DNA of 64,000 bases, from contig CM039119.1 in assembly GCA_022036555.1 (NCBI GenBank), positions 43,899,318 to 43,963,317 on the forward strand, written 5' to 3'. The position numbers and the translations under genes were made by a program. Below, piece after piece: positions 10,716 to 22,096 of the stretch. A model generated the notes under the pieces. The model was not told where the DNA came from and did no database searches. It worked only from the letters and a program-made list of their open reading frames with translations. Position 1 is the first letter of the stretch; each line of letters starts with the position of its first letter. Source of the stretch: Microstegium vimineum (taxonomy: Eukaryota; Streptophyta; Magnoliopsida; Poales; Poaceae).

Positions 10716-13700
10716 TGCCATTGAACGCCGAGCAGGCGAGCATGGATCGGATAACAGTACTCTGCGAGAGAGATACTAGTAGTCTTAAAATCTCTGATGG
10801 TATTATTACACGTAAACATGTTTAGTTATTCACAAAGAGATGGCCGTTGAATTAGTTGAAAATTTCAGTAGAACAAGTATGATGATGCATTTGAACATAG
10901 ACACTTTGAATGTAACTATACGTACTGTTTGCTTCACGCAGGGGATTGTTGTATTGATTCCTCCGATGAAACAAATTTTAAAGCCATCTCATAATATTTG
11001 GTTGCTGGTCCAATTTTCATTAATAAACGGAACAATACAAAAGCCAATAATGTCTACAGATGTACAGGATGGACAAGCTAGCTAGGAAGCATCATATGTC
11101 TTGAACCATACTCTACCTAAATGATGGGTGTTGCTTGAATGTATGTCTTCTGGCGTAATTAGGTGCGTATTGTTCCTTTCATGGACGTACGCAAACAGCG
11201 AAACGAGATCGAGATGATCAATACCAAATATTGTCCCGCTTTACCTAATATATACGACTTTGTTTTGCGTGTGTGTGATTGATTGCCTTGCTACAATATT
11301 GATAAACGAGGAATCTGATAGTTGAAAGAAGACTTTAATTTGGTTGCTCGTTTACACCGTAATAATATATACTCCTCAATCCTAAATTATAGTTTATTTA
11401 AGTTTTATCAGAGGTGAAATTTTAATGAATTCAGCAAACTATTTTTACTAAATACACTATCGAAATATATTTCGTATTGGATAGTTTAATAAATTAATCT
11501 AATTTGAAATTTAAAATTAATTTGTAATATTAAACGTCGTGTTCGCTTCATCGTTTAGGTAGCTGATAAGCCGGCTGAGATTGTTTTTAGTTATTTTATT
11601 CTAAGAGAAAAGTATTATTTCGATGACAGATAAGCCAAGCAAAAACTAGAGAAGTTTAAATTAAACAAAGCTAAAGTGATCTATAATTTCGAACAAAGAG
11701 TATCAATAGTGCCTCCGGACTCTCCCTATCTACACGGCATTAGATCTAACTAGAAACCACGCGCGGCGTTGCCGCGCACACCTGTCTGACCAGCCTGTGA
11801 TGTGAGTTCATCTGAAGTGTGTTGTCCAGCTTGTGGGCCTCACGTTGGAGCAAACCAACCCATGGACCTGTCACATTTGAAATGGGTTGATGATATGTTG
11901 TTTGGTGTAAGCTTGTATGAAACCATGCTCGAAAGTATAATAGCAGTTTGTTCAATAATAAGATCTAATATTCGCTTACAGTAAATGATTACATCCAAGC
12001 ACAGTTAAATCATTTTCCATGTATCAACACTGAATCATTTCTATGTAAAGGCAAAGCTTATGCCTTTAGCTAGGTTGGTAGACATTCACAAATCATCATT
12101 CAAGAATCAAGACTAAGGGTCCACGAAACACAAAAGCCAAGATGTATTTAAACTATGTCCATACAATCTGTTCTTGAATGAACTCTCTTTGGCTGGCTTT
12201 GTTCGTGTGTCTTGGACAACCTGAAGTTCCGACTGGCATGTTTTAGCACATGGAAGGCTGAGGAAATGAAACTAAAAAAGGAAGAGCCACATGAAAAAGG
12301 AAAGTCACGAGCCAGTGAAAGAAGGAATGCTTACTCGCTTACCAGGAGCTGTGATAGAATAGAAAGGACTGGCATGTTAATTTCATGCACATCATATTTT
12401 TCTTGTATATAGTACAAATTATACTACTGAGTACTAATTTCAATATGTACAAATTATGAGATATCAAGGTTAATTTCATGATCTTTTGTATCTTATGATT
12501 AAGATGAATCTGAAATGGCAATAGAACTGAACCAAGCAATTGTTTCTTTCTACCCTAACTCTGATATCAAAAATCACATGTGAAAGACAGGATCCATGCA
12601 AAACAATTATTGGCCCAAGAATAATCACAGAAAAATAACACAGAGGATATACTGAGCAAAGATATAGTACTATATTCTCATAATTAATATCGTTATAATA
12701 GTCACATTGAAATTCAGCTTGCCATTAGAAGCTATATCGGTTTTTTTTCTAGTGTCTCTGGAACAATTAACGCAAAAGAGAATAAACTGAACAAGTAACA
12801 GAACTCCCTCGCGAGTCAAAACTGGGAAAGAACGAAACAGGTAGGTGCCATCATATTTTGATGAGATTTAAGATGTCCTTCTTGAGATACACAATGCTAT
12901 TGATCTTAGCATTCGTATTATAGGAACAAACAAAGGTCATCGAATACAATGTGGGATGACATATATTGAAGATTAGCAAAGCTTTTCTATGCTGCAAACA
13001 AAAGTTAACATGAGCATGCAGTTAGCAAAAAGGCTAGATAATGTTCCTAAGAGCAAGGTATGGATAGTTCTCTACCTGTTATTATCAGATGAGTCTTTAT
13101 TCTTTAGATGAGTAGAGTCCTGTGGTGATATGTTTAGATTGCAACCCTTACCTATTATGAAGAATTCCCATTTTTTAAAACAACCAAATGCATGTATAGG
13201 ACACTTAAATAAAGGCCACTCATGGGGACCAGCATCATTGTTTCATGCCCCTGAAGAATACATGCAAGAATTATCTTCTCATATATAAAATGATCCATAT
13301 AGACTAAAGACTACCTTTGAGTTCAGACTCTTGTTCTTTAGAAACCTAATAACATTTTATAGCATGATATCTGTTGATTTTTGACAATAACTGTTGATTT
13401 TTGAAGTATGGTATCTGTAGAGTTTTATTTGGAGGAATGTTTGAGTTTTTACAACTGTTATTCACACATCTGATAGTACAACTATCCTAGTTTTCAGTTC
13501 TATTTTTTTAGCTATATATAGTGCTAATTGGAATATGAAAATTTGACAATTGCTATTCAAACACAGAGTTATTTCAGAGTTTTTACAAATCATTGTATTT
13601 TTGTATGGATGGCGGTTCCAGCATTTTAGGGATTTTGATCACTAATCTATGGCGAGCTTATGGCATCAAATGATCTAACTTGATCTTTTGTTAGACTGAA

Positions 13701-14191
13701 CCTTGCTGATAATTATATTTAGCATAGATCCATGCTTGGGATGCCATCAGCAAGCACCATCACCTAGACGACAGCATAAAAATATATGAAGATGAAATCA
13801 TGCTTGAAGATGTACATATTTCAGCTTGCAAGTATTGGAGCTTAACCTATAGTAAAGCCCAGATGGTTAGATGAGTCAGTCATACTCCACCAAATAGTTA
13901 TCTTTCTAGTTCTCAGAACAACTAAAAATTTAAGTTATAAATAATTTAAAAAAATGAATCCTGCTTGCAAGACGAGACTGAACAGTCGTTTTGCCTTGCC
14001 TAAAAGGTAACTTATGACTTATGATCATCATAAAATTTAATAAACAAGTATCACCTATGATTCAATAAGCAATGTATTCTGCTGTAATTTATAAACTTAT
14101 TTATGTATGTTGTGAGCTCGCTGATTTACTCTTAAATAGGAAGTATTGGTAACATCATCAGATTACTAAAATGGATATGTAATCAGCTCAC
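10716..14191. other. 3' flank of kinase gene; no further gene recognised
   Basis: The first few hundred bases are presumably the 3' UTR of the LRR kinase gene. The rest is AT-rich, with short frames lacking domains. A degenerate Stowaway-like unit (11372-11700) and a short palindrome (GCGCGGC GTT GCCGCGC, near 11761) are the only structures seen. Further exons of the minus-strand gene at 14192-14840 could lie here but I could not identify any. Confidence 0.45.
11372..11700. repeat. Degenerate Stowaway-like MITE
   Basis: The left end CTCCTCAATCCTAAATTATAG and right end CTATAATTTCGAACAAAGAG are imperfect inverses of the CTCCCTCCGTCCCAAATT type, each next to TA. A second short repeat (GATAAGCC boxes) seems to be inserted inside. 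Shape only; no intact ends. Confidence 0.35.
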
Positions 14192-14840
14192 CTTTCTCTC
14201 CCCAATGGAACAAAGTTGGGAATTATGCTGTACGGCACAATAGGAGAGGTGCACTTGCGCCTGAAAAAAGAAGAGAGCACACCATTTATGGATTGAGGAA
14301 CGAAACACCATGAGAAGCTGTGTGCGGAGAGACGGTCTGTGCATCAGCTTTGTTAGAATCTCGATGCCTAGCCGCATGGCTGATAGTCACCATCCCATTG
14401 ATTGCACTGAAATTATTAAACTCATGCTGAAAGGAAAAGAAGAAGAGAAAAGATGCATACCTTGTGCCCATTTCACCGAACACATTGAGGACATCATCCA
14501 CAAAAGCATCGACACCAGCAATGAGTTCCATGGTAGCCGACAATGGGAAGCACACGAGAGCAAGAACAGGCACGGAGGCTGGAGATGCCGTTGCTATCGG
14601 ATTTCAGTCTTTGGCGATCCTTTCCATGTGACAGCAGGCGGGATGCGCGAGAAGCCTGCCTGCCAGCACCGGGAGCAGGGGCGTCCATGGCGTCCGCGGG
14701 AGGAGGGGCGAATAGGTGACGTGGTCGGAGCTTGGGGATGAGGCAGTGGTGTGGTTGGAGTCGGAGAGGCGGCGGTCGTCGAGGTGGCGCAACTGGAAGG
14801 CCAGCGGGAAGAGGTGGTGGAGGTACGCCTCCGTCTCCAT
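14192..14840 (-). pseudogene. Two 5' exons of an unrecognised host gene, with internal stop
   Basis: Exon 1 (14840 down to 14461) starts at an ATG (METEAYLHHLF) and ends at donor AG|GTATGC. Exon 2 (14260 down to 14192, 69 nt) has a TTTTTTCAG acceptor and AG|GTGAGC donor. The phases agree, so the splicing signals look genuine. Exon 1 is interrupted by TGA at 14604-14606, codon 79, after which the frame continues with hydrophobic, gene-like sequence (VPVLALVCFPLSATMEL) and exon 2 gives SPIVPYSIIPNFVPLG. I do not recognise the family. It could be a gene killed by one nonsense change, a truncated duplicate, or the 5' end of a longer gene whose later exons I missed. The leader upstream to about 15250 is GC-rich. 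Confidence 0.45.
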
Positions 14841-16396
14841 CTCGCTGGATAACTCCAGTTCTCCGTCAACAACTGTCTTTAAGCTCTGCCGATGGCGGCA
14901 GGCGTAGGGAGGCCTTGGTGGCGGCCGGCGGGTAGGGGTTGAGGGCAGGGAGCGCTGTCACAGGAGCACGACGGCATGAGGCGGAGGGGATGAGTCATCC
15001 GAAGAACGGTTTGCGAGGATATCCGAGCGTCTGGTTCCGCGTCTGTCACGGGTGAAGGCGGCGGGCGCAGAAAGGAGCGGCGGCCGCCGGCGGCGGCTGG
15101 CGGCGCATGAGCACAAGCGAGGGCAGGGGCAGGGGTTCGAAGCGGAGGGGAACGGGTTCGCGAGCATTTGCGATGGCCCAATTTCGCAGCGTAACGGGTA
15201 GAGACCTGCCAAGACCCCGATCCGACGGTCGATCTCGCTTGTTTGCCAGATCCTATGGTTAAGGTTTGTTGATGACGTGGCTTTTTATACAGCCAGAGCT
15301 TGCACCCGAGATTCGTTAGGAAGAGATGCTTGTGGAGGACCAACGAGAGTAAATCTGTTACTCTTGTTGGATCTTTATATTTTATTTTTTATTGTGCAAA
15401 GAAGTTGGTTGACTTTTGATATAGTGATTTTGATCTCTTCTTTTGGTCAGTTATATATACAATAGGGTCCGGTTTTTCTAATACACTCTATTCTAGTTGT
15501 GAAGGATTGTAAACCTATCTTTGGAATATTCTTTCAATTGTATTATATATAGTTGCTTCTAACAAGTGATTTGCAGCCTTTAAAATCTTGTATGGCGGAT
15601 ATTAATCGGTGCCCATTTCCGTTGATGTGATGTCTTTTGAATACGACTTTCAAGCTCCAACGGCTAGTGGACGAACGAAGGACCAAGACAATCAGATTGG
15701 TATGTAATGTACTCTTATTTTTTTAAGGACGATTTATATAAGTTGTTTCTCTTCTATACTACTCTCTCTTCATTCTAAATTAAATTAACTTCTAGAGTTG
15801 TCCTTAGTTAAACTATTTTAAGTGTAACTAATTTATAGATAATAATATTATGGTACTCTAACAAACTTTATAAAAATCAAAAGATGGATAGCTAGTGAGA
15901 TAACCTATCTAAAAGTAGAGAGCGAATAGGTGAGATGAAGAACTACAAAATTTGAAGACTTATTTACAAAGTCTATTAGAGACATTTTTTATTTAACAAT
16001 AATTAAATTTAACTTCACAAATAATTTAACTAGTCTCTTGGAAATGCTCACTTGGACTTGAGTACTTGACTCGCTAGTAGAGAGACTCCTGTAACACTCG
16101 CATCCTATTAAACATCATAAATATCTTACTCACTCCTACAAACAAAGATGATTGGTCAAAAGAACACTGTAGCCAAGTCTCTCAACGCAAAATAATACTT
16201 AGAACTAATGCATCTTTTTTTTATCTTTGTACACATAGTCTTTGTGCCATCACCATATATAGACTAATAATAACAATAAACTTTATTCTTGTGACTCAAA
16301 TTAAATTTACTGAAAACACGTGTTAGTCTTAATAGTCATGATGATATTAATCATCCAAAATGGAATCAGAGGACTAGATGATTTCCAATCACCATG
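14841..16396. other. Upstream flank of minus-strand gene; no other gene seen
   Basis: 14841-15260 is GC-rich and probably the leader and promoter-proximal part of the minus-strand gene. 15300-16396 is AT-rich with no domain-bearing frame. Confidence 0.4.
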
Positions 16397-17444
16397 CACT
16401 ATGTCAAAATTGAATAACCGTAGCGGTCAAAAAAGCTTAATCGCAGCGGGCAATGGCGTCCGCTGCGATAACAAGGCCACGGTAAATGTGGCATTTGCCG
16501 TGGCGGTCGCCAGCGCCCACTGCGAGAAAAGGATTAACCGCAACGGGCAACATAAGACGCTCGCTGCGGTAAATGAGTATTAACTGCAGCGGGCGGCTTA
16601 TGTTGCCCGCTGCGGCAAAGAATTTCCAAAAAGAAAAAAAAGAAAAAACCCACACAGGCTAGATCTGGGTCCGTTGTCGCTAGGAGCTCCACCGCCCGCC
16701 CGCCGCTGTTCCATGCGCCGCTCACCGGATCCGCGCGCCGAGGTACCCATGGTCGTACTTGCGCTGCGTGTGGAGCGGGTTCGGGAGCACGAAGGCAGTG
16801 TCGTCGTCGACAGGCACGAGCCACCGCACATCCTCCTGCTGCTTGAGCGCAGAGACAAGCTCCCCGGCGATGCGCGTGACACGGACAGCGGAAGGGAGGC
16901 CGCGCGGGTGCTGGAGCGAGACGACTCCACCAAGGGCGTCGCGCGCAGAAGTGCGTCCCGAGGAGCTCGCTGTCCGCTGTCGCCCCGCGCGCCACCGAGG
17001 CTCCGCGCTGCTTGCGCGCACGCCGCCCCGCGCACTGCAGCTGCCTGCGCGTCCCGAGCTCCGCACGCCACTGCTGCGCGAGCCTCCGTGCTGCTGCTGT
17101 TGTGTGGTGAGAGGAGGGAGAGATCGAAGAGGGAGGAAGGAAATGGGAGGGCTGCTGCTGCATGGTGAGAGAGGAGGGAGAGGATGAAGAAGTGGAGGCG
17201 GAGGCGGAGGCTGCGTGTGGGAGAAGTGAGTGAGGACGAGGACGAAACCCTAGTTCATGTCAGCGGACACCTTAAGATGCCCGCTGCGGTAAATCGATTT
17301 ACCGCAGCGGGTAACGGTGACTGTCACGGTAAGTTTTTTCGGTCCGTTGTGGTAAATCGTGGCGATTTACCGTAGCGGGCTAAAAAGACGTCCGCTGCGG
17401 AGACCTTTTGGACAACGCTGCGGTTATTCAATTTTGACGTAGTG
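16397..17444. mobile_element. Non-autonomous CACTA transposon carrying a host gene fragment (Pack-CACTA)
   Basis: The 1048-bp element starts CACTATGTCAAAATTG and ends with its inverse CAATTTTGACGTAGTG. It is flanked by a perfect 3-bp duplication, ATG, at 16394-16396 and 17445-17447, as is standard for CACTA transposons. Subterminal regions at both ends reiterate boxes such as ACCGCAGCGGGC, the usual binding-site arrays of the family. The centre (about 16680-17250) is sharply GC-rich and holds a captured glycosyltransferase fragment. There is no transposase, so it depends on an autonomous relative. Confidence 0.9.
16722..16934 (-). pseudogene. Captured fragment of a fringe-like (DUF604) glycosyltransferase gene
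   Basis: On the minus strand a frame inside the CACTA element contains SAVRVTRIAGELVSAL, then VRWLV, then VDDDTAFVLPN, then RKYDH and YLGA. This order matches the DUF604/fringe-like family of plant GT31-type glycosyltransferases: a helix before a VRW strand, the DDD metal/nucleotide-sugar motif, and a following L..KYDH segment ahead of Y.G. Only about 70 residues of the family are present, with no signal anchor and no downstream glycine-rich region, so it cannot be a working enzyme. The sequence upstream in the same frame (R/S/A rich) does not look like the family and may be from another source. Confidence 0.6.
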
Positions 17445-17447
17445 ATG

Positions 17448-18040
17448 GATGGCCGACAGCCATCGAATGTCTCCATGGCCTACATTGCACACTTCTGGAA
17501 TGTACAAGCACGGTGGAGGAAATTGTTTGAATGCACATGTATTTACTTCAAATGATATGGGTTAAAGTAGATTGGAATATAAATTAGTTTAAATGCATTT
17601 CATATATGTGGGTTGAGGTAAACATATATGGACATCAAACAAGCCCTTACATGTACAACTAACTCCTCCAGGATGAACAGTGGTTCATGGCACCCATAAA
17701 CAATAAAGAAAAATTCTCGCGAGAGAGACTTATTGTGTGCGTTCCTCTGGCCGCAGGGTCATTGCGATAGTTTCAAACCATGCTTTAAGTTTGATTTATG
17801 GAGATTTCGGTTTCTCAATCCGGTGCATGCATTATTGAAAACCATGATGACTTTTCTCTTTCGCCCGATTTGCCAAGACTACACTAGAGTTGCTCTAATG
17901 TTTGTCGGTGATTTAACTTCACTATTGAAAAAAGATGTCCAAATTAATAGAGAAACACATTGACTATTTGATAAAGAAGAAAAAGAGTAAAATGCACAAG
18001 TAGTTTTTAAACTTGTCTTTGTGGTGTCATCAGGTCCATA
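17448..18040. other. Spacer between two CACTA elements
   Basis: No gene seen. The sequence next to 18040 resumes after the second CACTA element at about 19073 with similar wording (GTTTTTAAACTTG versus TTTTTAAGTTTG). Confidence 0.4.
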
Positions 18041-18043
18041 TAC

Positions 18044-19069
18044 CACTAGTACAAAATAGGACTGTACATGTGGTTCGAAAGACATTTCTACTGATGTTTG
18101 TCTAAACCGCCTGTGCTAAGGGCCAGTAGAAATGAGTCATTTCTACATGCGGTTTCTTACAAACCGCCCGTAGAAATCGATTTCTACCGACGGTTTCTTA
18201 AGGAACCGTCTGTAGAAATAAATCGATTTCTACCGACGGTTCCTTAAGGAACCGTCTGTAGAAATCGATTTCTACTATAGAAATTTTTGTCCAGAATTCA
18301 CATTTTTTAAATAGAAAAAAAATGGGACGAGCACACTAGTAATCCGCCCGCTCTCAAGACGCGAGTTGCGTATTTTTTTCACGTAAAATCGCGAACTGCG
18401 CTCCGGCAGCAATTCAAACCCGAGACATTACCCTCGCTTCATCCCTCCTCTACCACTCCACCCATGACTCACTTGTGTCTAGATTCGGTTTTAGTTCACC
18501 ACATTCTATACTAAACCGAGTATAAATTGATTGTTTGAGCCACTAAACGAATTCAAATGAAAAAGTTGTAAAATATAAAGTTTCATAACTTTTCGAGATC
18601 TACAAGTTTTATTTAGCAAGTTTTCTCATCCGATAAAAAAATTGAATTTCAAATTTGACAAATTTGAATGTAGTTTTCGATGACAAGATGATTTCAAATG
18701 AAAAAGTTGTAAACTACAAAATTTCATAACTTTTCGAGATCTACAACTTTTATTTAGAAATTTTTTCCATCCGAGGTCATTTACAAAAATTAAAAAAAAT
18801 CAATGTCCCAGTATTTTTAGTGGCGGATTTATTAAGGAACCGCCTGTAGAAATCGATTTCTACAGGCGGTTGCCTTAAGGAACCGCCTGTAAAAAATCAA
18901 GTATTTCTACAGGTGGTTTTCTTATGCCAACCGCATGTAGAAATCGATTTCTACAAGCGGTTCGGAGCGGTTTGGAGCCGTTTTTTTTACACGTGTGATA
19001 ACTAAAACCGTCTGTGTTATTTTTTTTGGGCGCCAGCTAAAACCGTTTTTCTACTAGTGTACTTTTTAA
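18044..19069. mobile_element. Non-autonomous CACTA transposon, GAAATCGATTTC palindrome type
   Basis: The 1026-bp element starts CACTAGTACAAAATAGG and ends TTTTTCTACTAGTG, flanked by a perfect TAC duplication (18041-18043 and 19070-19072). Both subterminal regions reiterate ACCG(C/T)CTGTAGAAAT and the palindrome AGAAATCGATTTCT. The interior (about 18540-18790) has two tandem copies of a unit with AAAAAGTTGTAAA, TTTCATAACTTTTCGAGATC and CATCCGA boxes. No coding sequence is recognisable. Confidence 0.85.
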
Positions 19070-19072
19070 GTT

Positions 19073-20128
19073 TGTTTTAAGGTAGCCGAAGTTGTCTTGG
19101 GTATCATTTAGGTTCAAACTCTTAATTTTTTTTAGTCTTTGAACTTGTTATGTCGTGTCACCCTCCTATTGGTCGCTAGCAATCCATCTACACTCTTCTA
19201 GATTAGTCTCAATGCCCACCTCTTTATGTGTTCCAATCTAGTATGGCATCGTGCACCATCGTCACCAACTCGCTATCCTCCACATCACCGGCTACAACGC
19301 CATTAGAGTAGTGGTGACCACAAAGCCAAAGATAATGCTCTTTAGGCATAAGATATAGATGACCAACTGCATTGCCATTAAGTTCTTGTCCTGATCAAGA
19401 ATGAGTTGCAGATAGAACAACCTTTATGGCATGTCGAGTCATGACACAGAGTACATTGGACTATTTGGATTGATAACACACTAGGTAAGTTCACGGATAT
19501 AGATGACACTGAGACATGAGTTCATGAACCTAAAAAGACATTAAGATAACTCTAAGAACATGAAAATATCATTAAAAAGATTGGAACCTACTGTAGATGA
19601 TACACAGAAACATGTTCAATAAACTAAAATTGCAACTTAAGAGTTGATGTATAAACCGTCATCAGACACGACCAAACACAAATTTTGATAATTCTCGGTA
19701 GGGACGATATACCAGATTCCTCGTGATCAACTCTATCGAACATCTATTTATAGTCAGCAACACGCATATAAAAGAAGAAGCTTGATCTAATCGAAGACGA
19801 GCGGGGATCAATCTATCCGTTAATTATGTACCAAGCGAACAGGCCGGGAAACGACATCATTTTGGGGCAAAAATACGGAGGACATGTAATACTCACATCG
19901 ACGGCGCCTGGTCATCGTATAGATGACCTTAAATTATCTAATTATGCATGGCGCACACTAGAAACCCAGTCATGCATGTTGACACATTACACGACATGCC
20001 TAGGTAGCATGTGAACTGCTATTGCTATGTCCGACGCGTACGTTAGCATGTTACTTCATTCTATCTGCATCTGTTTGTGCCTACCGGCCGGATAACTCAA
20101 AGACCAAAAAGAAAGAGATACTACTCCC
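19073..20128. other. No gene recognised
   Basis: Mixed-composition intergenic DNA with only short open frames; no domain, repeat boundary or RNA gene identified. Confidence 0.4.
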
Positions 20129-20130
20129 TA

Positions 20131-20400
20131 CTCCCTCCGTCCCAAATTATAAGACGTTATAAGACGTTCCAAGAATCTTGGAGAGTCAAAGCATATCAAG
20201 TTTGATCAATAATTATAGAGAAAACTATAAAGATTTATGATATTAAATAGACATGTTATGAAAATATAATTGATAATGAATCTACTAATACTTAGTTAAC
20301 ATCATAAATATTATTATATTGATATATAACTTTGGTCAAAGTTGAAATAGTTTGACTCTCCAAGATTTTTGGAACGTCTTATAACATAGGACGGAGGGAG
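20131..20400. mobile_element. Stowaway MITE (Tc1/mariner-derived)
   Basis: A 270-bp element with ends CTCCCTCCGTCCCAAATTAT and the inverse TATAACATAGGACGGAGGGAG, bounded by TA on both sides (20129-20130, 20401-20402). These ends and the TA target are diagnostic of Stowaway MITEs in grasses. Inner inverse segments include TTCCAAGAATCTTGGAGAGT and its partner near 20360. Confidence 0.9.
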
Positions 20401-20402
20401 TA

Positions 20403-22096
20403 CTAGATTGGATAGAACGAAAATGACGCAACCAACAAATATGCGCCAAATCATCATATGGGGTGTGGGGGATTACAGTTGACTCGGGATGGACAATTGG
20501 TCTATCTCTAATCCTCTATATCTCCCTCCCTTGGCTGTCCACACCCATGTTTCCATATGCACCAGAAAGTAATCATGCATGCATGGCTGCTTGCGCGCCT
20601 AGCCGCCCAATAATGCAAGCCAAAGATGCTGCGGCGCAGGGAGGGGGTGAAACCAGACTGGGGGTTTGACTTGGCAGCACATCTTCACTTCACATTATTT
20701 TTTTTTACAACAACTTCACATTATTTATAAACCTAACACACACCAGCCAGGCCCAGGCAGTACACTGTACATGACGATGGGGGTCACTGGAACTGGAAGC
20801 TAGCTAGCCATGGCGCAGCAGCCAACTACCCCAGGGCCCTGGTGAATCTCTGACTCCGCTGTCCGAATCCGGCGGTGTGCCTCGCGAGCTACAGTACGTA
20901 ATCGAGCCGATGACCTGGCGCTCATACAATACAATACCGGTGGCCAGCAGTGCACGCCGGCGACAGGTCGTCGAAACGACGTTCGGGCCGGGTCACCGAA
21001 CCCGCCCTGGCCTGGTGCGCCCGTGCACGATCGACCCCCACCCGTCCTGACACGTACGATGCTGACCAGGCACGACGGGTGGCCGTGGGAAAACTCCAGG
21101 TTTGTGGTCCGTCCGTGCGTAGCGTAGGGGTGTCCCGTACCGGCGGCTGGCAGGCTGGATTGTAGCAAAAGCCCGTAAGGGTTTCCCATACGATACCAAG
21201 CGTCCGTCCGTCTGGAACACGCTGTTGAAATTGGAGAGGCGTTCGGTGCGACGGGTGGGGATGCGAATGCGACGGCGGTGGCCACTCCCAGTCCCATGGC
21301 TGTGGCTGGCGCCAGTGCAGTGAGTGAGCCACCCGTGCACCACCCTACCCGGGCATGCCGTCGTTGTCTCTGCCATTTATGGGTAGGGATCGCCCCAAAA
21401 TTCCAGCCACGGCGATGCATATGCATTGGCACGGCACGGCGCCGGAGGCAAAGGCAGGGCAGGGCAGGGCAGGGGCGCCCATCAGCCGCCGTCCATGATC
21501 CATCGGCCCAACCACCTCCCAACGCTGACGTGCTGTTCCCTCTTTAATTCCCTCACAGCTTTCCGTGCATCCCAAGCGAGGACCTCCCCGACCTGCCGAG
21601 TGCCGGGCGCCGGCTGCCGCTAGCGCTAGCTGCGCACCGGCAGCACAGGCACGAGACTGCGCTTCAGCACAAGCTGCCTTCATATGCATGCCGCGGCGGC
21701 ACCGCATCTTCCTTCCGCCCGCGGCCGCGCGCAATAGAAAAGAAAGAAAACGCCTCCGCAACCGCCGCACGGTCACCTGACCTAGCCTAGCCTAACAATA
21801 CGGACGGCTGCGTGCGCGACGAGCGAGTTGGTTTGGTACCAGCGACTGCCTGCGAGCGCCATATATCATATCACGTCCATCCAAAGCTTCGGAAAAGCTT
21901 AGCTTTGCTCCCGGTCCCTGGTTGACTTGCTTGCTGCTTCCATTGGCCATGCCTTCCTTGTCCCGGTTTGGTGCCTGATCGCTCGACCTCAACTGATTCA
22001 TCTTCATATACCTGCCGCCGCGGCCCAGGCCGGACAGCGGATGAGTGCGGCTCCACTGGTGCCGAGCCACGGACCGAGAGCAGCAGGAACACCAAG
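20403..22096. other. Upstream region of the ATL gene
   Basis: 20403-20800 is ordinary intergenic DNA. From about 20810 the sequence becomes GC-rich; long overlapping frames appear on both strands at once, which marks composition rather than coding. A CATATATCATATC segment near 21859 is the best TATA-like site, about 235 nt before the first ATG of the RING gene. Confidence 0.4.

Noticed and set aside
16534..17187. Long overlapping frames on both strands within the CACTA element
   Set aside because: All six frames are open because of GC richness. Only the minus-strand frame with the DUF604 motifs has family support; the rest are compositional.
20800..21780. Minus-strand frames of up to 240 codons upstream of the ATL gene
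   Set aside because: GC-rich, overlapping on both strands, no domain, no splice support, Pro/Arg/Ser biased. Treated as upstream region.
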